From: a virus
Virus record (IMG/VR): IMGVR_UViG_3300001533_001027
Location: 1-36,263 of that record
DNA length: 36,263 nt
Reading direction: 5' to 3' (one strand)
Part shown: piece by piece, positions 1-7,643 of the stretch
Numbering within the stretch: the stretch's first letter is position 1
How the letters are laid out: each line of letters begins with the position of its first letter
Translations under genes and position numbers: made by a program
Notes under the pieces: generated by a model
Told to the model about the DNA's origin: nothing
Database searches by the model: none
Seen by the model: only the letters and a program-made list of their open reading frames with translations

Positions 1-141
1 GCTGTCAGAAAATCTACCTATCGCAACAAACACAAGTAAATATCTATCGTTATTAGCGTTTACGCTATGGTTCCAGGTGAAAGATGGATACGGACGATTA
101 TAGTCCGCCGATACTGAAGTCGTGTTATAAGCTATTGCCAT
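1..141 (-). CDS. Tail fibre / repeat protein, N-terminal part (runs off the window start)
   Basis: This 47-codon open frame starts with ATG at 141 and is still open at base 1. It encodes the first strands of a beta-sandwich domain, with an aromatic FTWNHSV stretch followed by RYLLVFVAIG. Its continuation is the protein at 34319-36184, because bases 17-96 are repeated at the window end and the two halves together make one recognisable domain. The last five codons here (RFSDS) have no counterpart in the copy at the end. An 11-bp hairpin lies just upstream (163-187), and no Shine-Dalgarno motif sits at usable distance. The role in the tail or in host binding is inferred from the repeats of the C-terminal part. 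Confidence 0.7.
   Translation of the reverse strand, partial: MAIAYNTTSVSADYNRPYPSFTWNHSVNANNDRYLLVFVAIGRFSDS
17..96. repeat. 80-bp direct repeat, copy 1 (window-end overlap)
   Basis: Bases 17-96 are identical to 36184-36263, the last 80 bases of the window. The 16 bases before this copy differ from those before the other copy. Simple end-to-end joining would duplicate the segment inside the fibre gene and run into a stop, so the overlap is most likely an assembly overlap of a circular map, not a biological terminal repeat. Confidence 0.85.
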
Positions 142-162
142 CTTTTAATTCTATTCTTTATC

Positions 163-187
163 CTCCCCCAAATCATATTTGAGGGAG
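163..187 (-). other. Hairpin upstream of the tail fibre gene
   Basis: Arms 163-173 and 177-187 pair over 11 bp around a 3-base loop. One pair (168/182) is C-A on the plus strand but G-U in minus-strand RNA, so the structure fits minus-strand transcripts. No T-run follows on the minus strand, so a classical terminator is unlikely. It lies between the stop of the upstream head gene (202) and the fibre start (141), and could be a processing or stability element. Confidence 0.5.
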
Positions 188-201
188 TGTAAAAGACAGG
201 A

Positions 202-711
202 TTATGACAATCCGATAGTGAGAGACAACTGCCAGATCTGTCCTGATGTCTTCGTTCCTTCGTTCTGAACGAGACGATCAAGGTTCTTAGCGGTGCCACT
301 GCTACCGTTTGCGACTGTAAACTCCTTCCAGGCAAAGTTTGCGTCCGATGCTCCGAAAGTGGACTGGAAGACAGCTTCTTCATCCGTCCCGAAAGTCGGG
401 AAGCCGGCATCCATAGCCACATAGAGTTTATTAACGGTGGCTTGAAGATCAGTCTGCGTGGCGGCGGCGGCGGTATCGCTATCACCGACCCCGATATAAG
501 CATTTGTATTATCAAACTTCGTTCCGCTCGAGGTAGAGCAAAGAATGGTAAACAATTCGTTTATACCCTCGTTAAGCAAAAGGTTCTCTCCGATCTGATG
601 CTCGTCATAAGCATTACCGGCTTCGAAGTCAGCTTGAGAGGTGAACTTCTTAATCCTGAAACGCCCGACGAGATGAACTAAGTCCTTTGCGGATAACTTA
701 TTGTTATTCAT
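202..711 (-). CDS. Putative virion head protein
   Basis: A 169-residue protein. The start at 711 (MNNNKLSAKD) is chosen over an in-frame upstream ATG because it follows the stop of the preceding gene by one base, in the sequence TAGTATG. It contains GENLLLNEGINELF, then AYIGVGDSDTAAA and later NFAWKEFTVANGSSGTA. From memory this pattern belongs to a hypothetical family that sits near the major capsid gene in many siphoviruses; I cannot name a solved function. The position after capsid and small head genes suggests a structural or decoration protein. No signal peptide or membrane segment is visible. Confidence 0.7.
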   Translation of the reverse strand: MNNNKLSAKDLVHLVGRFRIKKFTSQADFEAGNAYDEHQIGENLLLNEGINELFTILCSTSSGTKFDNTNAYIGVGDSDTAAAATQTDLQATVNKLYVAMDAGFPTFGTDEEAVFQSTFGASDANFAWKEFTVANGSSGTAKNLDRLVQNEGTKTSGQIWQLSLTIGLS

Positions 712-712
712 A

Positions 713-862
713 CTACTTAGGATCTTTTTTTGTTTTGTCGCCCTTTTTCTCTGCGAGCTTTTTTTCAAGCTCCTTAGCGGAGGCAATAAACCTTTCGGCG
801 TCCTCGAGGTTTATCTCTCTGTAAGCTCGCGCAACAGGATCGAAATAAATTACTTTTTCCAT
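713..862 (-). CDS. Small head-region protein, 49 residues
   Basis: A 49-codon ORF from ATG 862 to TAG at 713. It reads MEKVIYFDPVARAYREINLE and continues with a charged helix rich in Lys and Glu (KELEKKLAEKKGD). It starts 6 bases after a TATAAT hexamer, so it may be read from a leaderless transcript, and it ends one base before the next start. It lies between the small basic gene at 910 and the head gene at 202. Its function is unknown; a role in the head module is inferred only from position. Confidence 0.7.
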   Translation of the reverse strand: MEKVIYFDPVARAYREINLEDAERFIASAKELEKKLAEKKGDKTKKDPK

Positions 863-868
863 AGATAA

Positions 869-877
869 ATTATAACA
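869..877 (-). promoter_or_regulatory. Extended -10 promoter before the 49-residue gene
   Basis: Minus strand TGT-TATAAT, with the hexamer at 869-874, 6 bases from the ATG at 862. No -35 consensus is visible at 17 bases. It overlaps the downstream flank of the hairpin at 880-903, giving a terminator-promoter tandem. Confidence 0.45.
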
Positions 878-879
878 CA

Positions 880-903
880 AAGGGCGGTTTTTATGCCGCC
901 CTT
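880..903 (-). terminator. Stem-loop, possible weak terminator
   Basis: Arms 880-887 and 896-903 form a perfect 8-bp GC-rich stem with an 8-base loop. On the minus strand the stem is followed by TGTGTTATAAT, a poor T-tract, so termination may be partial. It separates the gene ending at 910 from the one starting at 862. Confidence 0.45.
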
Positions 904-909
904 CGAGTA

Positions 910-1221
910 TTACTTTTTCTTCGTGCCGGCTTTCTTGCCTTTTGAGCGAGATCCGACTTTCTTCGCGGCTTTAGTCTTTGAAGTAGAAGTTGCCTTTGTC
1001 TGCGACGGAGCAGATTTATCGGCAGAGCTGGTAACGGCTTTGACACACGCATATTGCAAGCCATATTTATTTACTCTCTGTCTGACGACAGTGGCTTTTT
1101 CTGCGTGTTCCCTACTCGTCCAGCCACTAAGACCATATACTCCATTTTTCAGGAATATGACCTTAGTGAACTGGCGGATAGAGTTTTCAAGGATGCTACC
1201 AACTTTGAACAGGATGTCCAT
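910..1221 (-). CDS. Small protein downstream of capsid with basic Lys/Ser/Thr tail
   Basis: A 103-residue protein whose ATG overlaps the capsid stop in TAATG (1219-1223), indicating coupled translation. The N-terminal half is a compact domain (GVYGLSGWTSREHAEKA). The last 40 residues are low-complexity Ser/Thr/Lys ending in GKKAGTKKK. I do not recognise the family. A minor head or capsid-associated role is inferred from position, and the basic tail could contact DNA. Confidence 0.65.
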   Translation of the reverse strand: MDILFKVGSILENSIRQFTKVIFLKNGVYGLSGWTSREHAEKATVVRQRVNKYGLQYACVKAVTSSADKSAPSQTKATSTSKTKAAKKVGSRSKGKKAGTKKK

Positions 1222-2570
1222 TAGGACTGCGTAAGAGCGGCAATACAGTCAGCGATGTCGCCAGTCCAAAACGCTCCGTCATCGTTTTGTCTGACATAAG
1301 CGGCAACTCTCCTGCGGAGCTTGATAGACAAGATGTCCTTAGAGAAGTCGTTACCATCGGAATTGGTCATTTCAATCTCAACGCCTCCCTTAGTTCCGAT
1401 GTGGAGCTTACGGAAGTCTCCAACTAAGAAGTCTCCCTCGGGAACGCCGACATTTTCAATAATCCTTGCTCCCTTGATGGTAGTCCCATCAGTCGACTTA
1501 AACGGAGGCAAGATATACTGACCGTTCTCGTCTTTGGTAAGATCGAGCGCATCAGCATCAGTCGGGTTAAGAAGGACATAGCTCGCAGAGAACTTTCCTT
1601 TTCCGGCAACGGCGATCTTAGTGATCGCGACGCGAATGACATCAGCGAGGTTAGCGAACTCAACTCTCTTAGTTCCGATGCTTGTGGCATCAAGAACCGA
1701 GGCAACGGTCATAACACCGGTGAGATTATCACCGAGACCATTACCATTGAGCAATTGCTGATCGGTAACGATGTTGACATCTTCCTGCAACCAACCGCGA
1801 ATAGCAGAGACCAACTGCGGAGCGTCTTGAAGGATCTCAACGCTGTGCTTATTGATAACTGCGATTTTCTTCAAGGTAGCTTTGAATTCCTGGAATTCAA
1901 AATCCTTTTCAGAAATATCGGCGAGTTCAGCAGTAGTGAGAGGAGCGCCCGACTCCGTAACACACTCAACATACGAAAGGGCATCAGAGGTCATATTAGG
2001 AGTGACATCAGAGATGCTTTCGATGAATACCGACCTTACCGGATCGCGGGAGATCTCGGGGACGATCTGCGGAGGAATAACATCTCCCTCAAGACTTTCG
2101 CCTTCGCTGGTAGTCTTAGCAAGATATTTAAGATCCTCGACGCTTCGGACAGTGAAAGTAAAGTTGCTCCTCTGGCGAGCATAAAGCTCGGTGAGTCCTT
2201 TCTTTACATCATCTGCGCCCGCCTTCGTTTTACCAACGAAGAATACCGGCTCTGATCCTTCACCGGCGACCTTCAATGCTTTACCGGCGTTGCCGGCAAT
2301 GCTGTTAAAGAGCTTCGCCAAAGCATCATTCGCCTTGACTTGAGCTTCGTTCACTCCCGTCGCCGAGAGGTCTTTAACTTTAGCCATTACTTCGGAAAGC
2401 ATCTTTTCAGCTTCCTGGCTGGCTTCTCCCTCGGGCGTGACTTCCTCGAGGTTTTCAGGCTTTTCGTCTTCGGGAACCTCCTGATAGTTCCCTTCGGTGT
2501 CCTTGTTTAAGACACCCTTCTCATCGCAAAAGAATTTACGCCCAGCGATGAGTCTAAACTTTTTCTTCAT
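1221..2570 (-). CDS. Major capsid protein, HK97 fold
   Basis: A 449-residue protein that forms the icosahedral shell. Residues 1-130 are charged and helical, like the scaffolding delta domain of HK97-type coat proteins. The coat domain starts near residue 135, with GDVIPPQIVPEI at 162-173, a variant of the family's signature. The C-terminus (LRRRVAAYVRQNDDGAFW) also fits the family. The prohead protease lies just upstream and would remove the delta domain. The start at 2570 has no Shine-Dalgarno motif. Fold assignment is firm; the cleavage site near 110-135 is inferred. Confidence 0.93.
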   Translation of the reverse strand: MKKKFRLIAGRKFFCDEKGVLNKDTEGNYQEVPEDEKPENLEEVTPEGEASQEAEKMLSEVMAKVKDLSATGVNEAQVKANDALAKLFNSIAGNAGKALKVAGEGSEPVFFVGKTKAGADDVKKGLTELYARQRSNFTFTVRSVEDLKYLAKTTSEGESLEGDVIPPQIVPEISRDPVRSVFIESISDVTPNMTSDALSYVECVTESGAPLTTAELADISEKDFEFQEFKATLKKIAVINKHSVEILQDAPQLVSAIRGWLQEDVNIVTDQQLLNGNGLGDNLTGVMTVASVLDATSIGTKRVEFANLADVIRVAITKIAVAGKGKFSASYVLLNPTDADALDLTKDENGQYILPPFKSTDGTTIKGARIIENVGVPEGDFLVGDFRKLHIGTKGGVEIEMTNSDGNDFSKDILSIKLRRRVAAYVRQNDDGAFWTGDIADCIAALTQS

Positions 2571-2647
2571 ATTAGAAGGAAAAATTATTTTATTTGATAT
2601 TGGCGGCGCCCATTTCAGGGGAATGTATTATCGCCGACTTTACGAGA

Positions 2648-3355
2648 CTACATAAACAGTCGTCTCATAGCTTTGTTAAGATCTTCGCGGACTCTTAGAT
2701 GAGCTATAACTCTTGTATTATCGTTTTTTCTGATCTGCTCGTCAATAGCGTTCCTCGCTTCAACGACAGCATCCTTCGCTCTTTGCTTTGGATCCTCGCT
2801 CTTTATGAACGCTTGTCTGTTAGAACCAATACCAACAAGCGAACATTCGAGCAGTTCACATTCGTATAAAATAAATGCGTCTTTAACTTCATCGTATTCA
2901 ATGCGATGCGGAATGAAGCCGACAGAGACCATACTCAAGTTTCCTTTCTCTAAATGCTTCCACGCTCTATCTGCGTTAGGTTCAATATCAATATCAAACC
3001 TGGCGTGTCCGACGAGCTGTTTCTTATCAGGAGAAGGCGGATAGGCTTCGAGTCTTATGTCTTCCCAAGATCCGAGAGGGAAGTCGTCTGAATTGTGTTG
3101 CCAATAAAAGCCTGGGTTCTGTCTAAAATAATCAAGTATCCAACTATCTTGATCGATGATGTCTCCGTGACGGTCAATCTCCGGCGAAGACATAACAAAT
3201 TCTGCTGTGTGCTTTTCCTTGTCGATGGATAAAGCCTTTGATTGGAAAGAGATCTCAAATTTCTTTCCGATTACTTCTTTTTCGAGGAAAGCGCCGATGA
3301 GTTCTTTACCACCCTGGCGCGCTTCAAATAGTTTTTGTTCGATTGATAGTTTCAC
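2648..3355 (-). CDS. Prohead maturation protease, S78 family
   Basis: A 235-residue serine protease that processes the capsid precursor inside the prohead. The expected motifs are visible: His87 in WQHNSDD, Ser144 in MVSVGF, and an acidic residue in the following ECELLECSLV strand. The N-terminal domain contains SSPEIDRHGDIID, as in the family. The start is GTG at 3355, 6 bases downstream of a TGC-TATAAT, so the mRNA may be leaderless. It sits between portal-MuF and major capsid, the usual order. Confidence 0.92.
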   Translation of the reverse strand: MKLSIEQKLFEARQGGKELIGAFLEKEVIGKKFEISFQSKALSIDKEKHTAEFVMSSPEIDRHGDIIDQDSWILDYFRQNPGFYWQHNSDDFPLGSWEDIRLEAYPPSPDKKQLVGHARFDIDIEPNADRAWKHLEKGNLSMVSVGFIPHRIEYDEVKDAFILYECELLECSLVGIGSNRQAFIKSEDPKQRAKDAVVEARNAIDEQIRKNDNTRVIAHLRVREDLNKAMRRLFM

Positions 3356-3361
3356 GCTTTT

Positions 3362-3370
3362 ATTATAGCA
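3362..3370 (-). promoter_or_regulatory. Extended -10 promoter before the protease GTG
   Basis: Minus strand TGC-TATAAT with the hexamer at 3362-3367, 6 bases from the GTG at 3355. The geometry places the transcription start at or next to the start codon. Confidence 0.5.
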
Positions 3371-3391
3371 GATTGGATTTTATTTTTTCCT

Positions 3392-5443
3392 TTATATAGC
3401 GGGCGCAATAGCACATCGACAGTTGATTGACTTCTCTCCTGGATAACTTTCACCATTCGGGAACACTCCATCAACAGCGACTATCTTTCTGTCGTTGACC
3501 TGATGTTCAGGTCTCACTCTGTCGTCTCTTGCAGTGAGCCATTCTTTGCCGGTGACAAAAGCGCTCTGCCTATAAGCCTCATTTGTTGCAAGCGATACGA
3601 GTCTGCCGGTCTCTGTCCTGGCTATCGTTCTTGCTCGAGCGACGCTCATATCATCAAAGTATTGCCTCAATGTTCTTCCTATTTCCTCGACTCCGAGACC
3701 ATCCGAAAGCCCCTGGGAGATTATGTATCTCAACTCGTTGAAGTCCGTATCGATCATAGATCCGATAAAGAATTCAGCTCTAAGTTCAAGCTCTCTAAGG
3801 ACATCTTCAGGAGTATAAAATTGCTCACTCGCTTTTTCAGAGAAGCCGTTAGCGATTGTATCCATAGTGTCCTGACCGGCGCGCTTAAACATATTCTGCA
3901 TAATCGGCAAAAATATATTTCTTGCTTCTCTCAATTCGTTACCGACATTGATGAAGTTATCCACAGTAACACCAATCGTTTCAAAATTATTCTTAATCCT
4001 CCCGAGAAGATCATTGTTGTAAATATCAACGGCGTCCTTAAATGTTTCAGCTTTGCGATCTATATTCTCGTTGAAGACTTTAATATACCAATCCTTCAGC
4101 TCCGGCGTATTGAAGACACTATTTCTTTGTCGTGCAACTCCGTCGGTAATTATAAAGAGATCCTTGAGTGCTTTATTGGCAGAGAATTTATTGCGGAGAT
4201 ACGCTCTATTCTTTATGACGCTCATCGCTTGTCTCTTAGCTCTTGCTCTCTTAATAGACAACTGGAACGGAGAGGATGATGTCTCGCGAATATCTCCACC
4301 TTCAACTTCAGGATAGTTCATAATCTCACGCGCTTCATTGACGCTTATAATGCCTTCACGCTTCAACTCGGTAGCCTCTTTTAATTTTATCTCTCTATCT
4401 TCACCGACATCTGTTTCATAAATGAAAAATTTATCGGTCAAGAAGTCGGATAACAACTTATTATTTATGACATCGATGAACGCATCGAGAATAGGCTCGC
4501 AAGCGTTCCTAATATAATTAGCGTAAGCAACGACGGAATTATTGTAATTCACATCGGGATCTATCATCTGCTTCGGTATGCGAAGCGCGGCGAGAATATC
4601 ATCGCGCAAGAAGTGGAGAGTATCTCTCCCTTCCATCTCTTTCGGAGTTACCGAAAGCAACTTTACTTCTTTAGCGTTAGATCCGAAGAAGCCAACTCTG
4701 CTTTGGTTATCTCCCTCATACGCCTTTTTCCATTTCTCGCGGGCGTCAGCGATCTTCTCATCATCAAGATCTTCGTCCAAGAAAACGGCGATGTCTGGTC
4801 TCCCCTGGTTCTTAAAGCTCCTCAACTGATAATTAGCCGCTTCCTTTTCGGCGATGATGCGATATGTTGCCGGTCTCACTACTCCGACTCCTCTAATCGG
4901 ATTTGTCGGATCAATGTTTTTAGTATGTAAAACTTCCCAGGGCGCAAGCGTTATGATCGAGCCATTCGCTTTAGTGAAGCTATAACCTATTGGCTCTTTA
5001 GTATCTGCGCTTAAAGCTATCTCAACAGCGTCCGGTCTCATATTCACCATTGCCCGAGGAACTTGCTTTTCGTTCTCTCTCTCTAAATACCAAAAGGAGT
5101 CACCGGATAAAAGATAATAAGAGACAGCGAGCTTCCAAAACTCCATTTTCGTCTGCCGGCTGTTAGGACGGTTGAATAGATCTACGATAGGATCGTCAGA
5201 GATATACTCTACATCTCCGTCAGAGTTCTTTATTTGATACAGCTCAAGGGGAGTTGATGAGATAGTGTCTCGGATCATAGAGACACCTATAAACAGGTAA
5301 AGGCTATCTTTGAAAGACGATAGGTTCGTCCAGTCTAAAAAGTCTTCAGCTCCGTTCGATAACATCCTGACTGAAGAAAATATCCTTACGCTTTTTTTGG
5401 TTATGGCTGAAATTACCCTTCGAAAAATTCCTGCTTTTTTCAT
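3392..5443 (-). CDS. Portal protein fused to MuF-type head morphogenesis domain
   Basis: A 683-residue protein combining two usually separate functions. Residues of about 30-385 match HK97-family portal proteins (RGVGVVRPATYRII, then DILAALRIPKQMIDPD), which form the dodecameric DNA channel. The last 120 residues are MuF-like (SPP1 gp7), with RARTIARTETGR, WLTARDDRVRPEH and the closing NCRC motif. MuF proteins are minor head proteins injected or used in assembly. No stop or frameshift separates the two. The start follows TATAAT by 8 bases. Both domain calls are solid; why they are fused here is unknown. Confidence 0.9.
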   Translation of the reverse strand: MKKAGIFRRVISAITKKSVRIFSSVRMLSNGAEDFLDWTNLSSFKDSLYLFIGVSMIRDTISSTPLELYQIKNSDGDVEYISDDPIVDLFNRPNSRQTKMEFWKLAVSYYLLSGDSFWYLERENEKQVPRAMVNMRPDAVEIALSADTKEPIGYSFTKANGSIITLAPWEVLHTKNIDPTNPIRGVGVVRPATYRIIAEKEAANYQLRSFKNQGRPDIAVFLDEDLDDEKIADAREKWKKAYEGDNQSRVGFFGSNAKEVKLLSVTPKEMEGRDTLHFLRDDILAALRIPKQMIDPDVNYNNSVVAYANYIRNACEPILDAFIDVINNKLLSDFLTDKFFIYETDVGEDREIKLKEATELKREGIISVNEAREIMNYPEVEGGDIRETSSSPFQLSIKRARAKRQAMSVIKNRAYLRNKFSANKALKDLFIITDGVARQRNSVFNTPELKDWYIKVFNENIDRKAETFKDAVDIYNNDLLGRIKNNFETIGVTVDNFINVGNELREARNIFLPIMQNMFKRAGQDTMDTIANGFSEKASEQFYTPEDVLRELELRAEFFIGSMIDTDFNELRYIISQGLSDGLGVEEIGRTLRQYFDDMSVARARTIARTETGRLVSLATNEAYRQSAFVTGKEWLTARDDRVRPEHQVNDRKIVAVDGVFPNGESYPGEKSINCRCAIAPAI

Positions 5444-5451
5444 TCCTATTT

Positions 5452-5457
5452 ATTATA
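5452..5457 (-). promoter_or_regulatory. -10-like hexamer before portal gene
   Basis: TATAAT on the minus strand, 8 bases from the ATG at 5443. There is no clear -35 box; a small hairpin with GGGGG lies about 20 bases upstream. Confidence 0.45.
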
Positions 5458-5474
5458 CAATATAAGACCAGAAA

Positions 5475-5494
5475 CCCCCTATATTTCAAGGGGG
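5475..5494 (-). terminator. Short stem-loop, possible terminator
   Basis: Arms 475-480 and 489-494 of this kilobase (5475-5480, 5489-5494) form CCCCCT/AGGGGG with an 8-base loop. The minus strand continues TTTCTGG, a weak T-tract. It lies between the transglycosylase stop and the portal promoter. Confidence 0.4.
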
Positions 5495-5512
5495 ATGCGT
5501 TCTGAAGAAGTG

Positions 5513-5561
5513 GTCTATTCGAGCCTTAGCCCCTCGTTTTTAGCGAGGAGCTTTGATAGAC
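5513..5561 (-). ncRNA. Compact two-stem RNA element between transglycosylase and portal
   Basis: The inner stem 5528-5536/5544-5552 is 9 bp with a 7-base loop. The outer stem 5513-5518/5556-5561 is GTCTAT/ATAGAC. The inner pair 5531/5549 is C-A on the plus strand but a G-U wobble on the minus, so minus-strand RNA is favoured. The outer stem overlaps the transglycosylase stop. It could be an RNA processing or attenuation site; no known family is recognised. Confidence 0.4.
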
Positions 5562-5563
5562 AC

Positions 5564-6055
5564 TTAGTTGACACTAAGTTGAGTTGGTTTATATTCTGCG
5601 CGACAAGCATCAGCTTTTTTATCATATCCATACCATTGACCGTCTCTACCGGCGGCGATCTCCGATGCCATAAATTCTAAAGAGAAGTCTATATTTAACG
5701 CTTGCTCTTTGGATACTTCGGGATGGCTCGGTAAATTGATCTGGCATATTCCCCAGGAGTCTTCGCGCTCTCCTTTTTTATTGACTATCTCACTTTGGAT
5801 ATTTCTGAAACTGCTCTCACATTCAACAGTCCTTTTCATCTGATACGAAGATACTCCGTATTCAGAGGCGACCAGACTTATTTTTGCAATGATCGTTTCT
5901 TTAACATCCTTGTCTCCCTTTGGCATTTCTGCGAGGAGATCGGTGTTATCTATCGTCTCATACCGGTTTTGGCTAATCCGGCGCGCCACAGCCAGGTTGA
6001 TTAGAGCCACTAACAATATGAGAACGAGGATAACTACCCTGTGTTTTCTACTCAT
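5564..6055 (-). CDS. Membrane-anchored lytic transglycosylase (SLT-like)
   Basis: A 163-residue protein. Residues 7-23 are a strongly hydrophobic segment after a basic MSRKHR, a signal anchor. The soluble part has an SLT/lysozyme-like core: VECESSF at 77-83 with the likely catalytic Glu80, followed by SWGICQINLPSHP at 100-112. It would cleave peptidoglycan glycan strands from the outer face of the membrane. The start at 6055 is preferred over one five codons upstream because it begins the anchor directly. It sits between terminase and portal, not in the lysis cassette, so a role in DNA entry or assembly is possible. The enzyme class is likely; the role is inferred. Confidence 0.75.
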   Translation of the reverse strand: MSRKHRVVILVLILLVALINLAVARRISQNRYETIDNTDLLAEMPKGDKDVKETIIAKISLVASEYGVSSYQMKRTVECESSFRNIQSEIVNKKGEREDSWGICQINLPSHPEVSKEQALNIDFSLEFMASEIAAGRDGQWYGYDKKADACRAEYKPTQLSVN

Positions 6056-6099
6056 AATCGCTCTATCCAAGACAAAAGCCTAAAAATAGGGCTATCTGT

Positions 6100-6128
6100 A
6101 TTATACCACTCCCCTACTCTCCCCTACT
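6100..6128 (-). promoter_or_regulatory. Extended -10 promoter with a 10-bp tandem repeat at the -35 position
   Basis: Minus strand TGG-TATAAT has its hexamer at 6100-6105. Immediately upstream are two exact tandem copies of AGTAGGGGAG (6109-6118 and 6119-6128) where a -35 box would lie. The transcript would start about 35-40 bases before the transglycosylase start. The repeats look like an activator or repressor site. Confidence 0.5.
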
Positions 6129-6194
6129 GTGGAAAAGAGGTTGAGAGGGCTGTTTTAGCCGGAAAAGAGAGGCATACCAGGGCAGGGGATAGAG

Positions 6195-7643
6195 CTATCC
6201 AAATATCGCCCCACTCTTTTTCTTTACCATTCCAAATATCACATTCCCGAGAGCGTCAACGAGATCGTCGTGGTCTTCGATGCCGAACCCGAGCAGTTGA
6301 TCGATAAGCTCCGCAGATCCTTCTTCCGACAACAGCACTCGTCCATTCTTGATATAAAAACACGCGGCGATGGCGCGACTCCTCTTATCAGTTACCGATG
6401 GCATACGGACTACCTTCAAACCGTTCTTCTCCATAATCTCGATAGCGGCTTCTTGATAGGCAACCTTTTCGGGATACCAAACCGTTCCGGCTGGCATCTC
6501 ATCATCTATGTCAACGGAGGTAGATATTGTCTCTGCAAAGTTTATTCGCTTGTTTAGCGGGTTAGGCAAAATTAACAGCCGGCGCTCCCCTTCGTCATTA
6601 TTAACATCGATAGCTTTAACCATTGCCGTATAGTCTGCTGTCTGTTTCTTTGAGATAGCAAAGTCAACTCCGACACCGGCGCTCTGCGCTTTTCTCTGTA
6701 ACCATTCAACCGGATAGAACTGAATGTCCTCGCGCTTGATTATCATATCTTCGGCATCCACTTCTTTGAGCAGATATTCTCTCGCCCAGATAATATGACC
6801 TAAGCCCTCTCCGGCAAGCATCACTTTTTCCTTTTCCTTTTCAACCGCCTCCATATTCGGATACAAACCTTTCCAGGTTATGTTTCCGTTTTCATCGATG
6901 AGCGGGAAGCGCAATACTCTGACGATCTTTCCCTTGCTCAAGTGACAAAGCAAGCAGTCGCGATGCACTAAGTTGCCAAGCATTACCACCTTCACATTTT
7001 CCGCCATAACGCCTTGCTTCGTAGCCGGCATAACCTCGGTAAAGAACCATAAGCGAGTCGCCTTTCTTTTCTCGGCAGTGTCCGCGTCTTTAACATCCTC
7101 TAAGTCGTCACAGATAATAAGATCTATTCTCGCCTCTTTATATTTAAGACCTCTGATCTTCTGCCCCCTGGACTTAGCAAGGATCGTGCAGTCTCCAACC
7201 GTGAGTTGAGTCTCACTCCATTTATCCCTGAAGTCTTTGTTTTTGTCCTGCCTGATTATTATTCCAAAATCGGAACGCAATAGACCGTTCTGCTCAATCT
7301 CGTCTCTGATGTTCGCAAGAGAGAGCTTTGAGTCGTCAATGGTGTTCCCTATCCAAATTATAAAATTGTGCTTCTCGTTTATTGCTGACCATATAGCGAA
7401 CGCTTCAAGGAATGTGGATTTAGCAGATCCACGAAAGCCCATCATCGCTATATATCGGTTAACATCATCGATACTGTCGAGAGAGTCGATTATGTCTTTA
7501 TGAAAAGTAGCCGGCGCGAGAGTGAACCGGTGACGGAGATATATCTTTAAGAAGTGATAGAAAGACTTTTTCGCAAGCGCTACTCTAAGATCCTTTTCTG
7601 CGAATATCCGCTTTATTTGATTTTTTGTTAGGCTTATTCTCAT
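6195..7643 (-). CDS. terL: Large terminase subunit (TerL)
   Basis: A 482-residue packaging motor. The ATPase Walker A is GFRGSAKST at 69-77, and Walker B is LIICDDLE at 175-182. The nuclease domain has GVDFAIS with Asp327 and a closing DDLVDAL acidic motif about 22 residues from the C-terminus. It cuts concatemeric DNA and pumps it through the portal. The start overlaps the small-subunit gene by 59 bases, which implies coupled synthesis. Length and motif order are normal. Packaging strategy cannot be assigned from sequence alone. Confidence 0.94.
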   Translation of the reverse strand: MRISLTKNQIKRIFAEKDLRVALAKKSFYHFLKIYLRHRFTLAPATFHKDIIDSLDSIDDVNRYIAMMGFRGSAKSTFLEAFAIWSAINEKHNFIIWIGNTIDDSKLSLANIRDEIEQNGLLRSDFGIIIRQDKNKDFRDKWSETQLTVGDCTILAKSRGQKIRGLKYKEARIDLIICDDLEDVKDADTAEKRKATRLWFFTEVMPATKQGVMAENVKVVMLGNLVHRDCLLCHLSKGKIVRVLRFPLIDENGNITWKGLYPNMEAVEKEKEKVMLAGEGLGHIIWAREYLLKEVDAEDMIIKREDIQFYPVEWLQRKAQSAGVGVDFAISKKQTADYTAMVKAIDVNNDEGERRLLILPNPLNKRINFAETISTSVDIDDEMPAGTVWYPEKVAYQEAAIEIMEKNGLKVVRMPSVTDKRSRAIAACFYIKNGRVLLSEEGSAELIDQLLGFGIEDHDDLVDALGNVIFGMVKKKSGAIFG

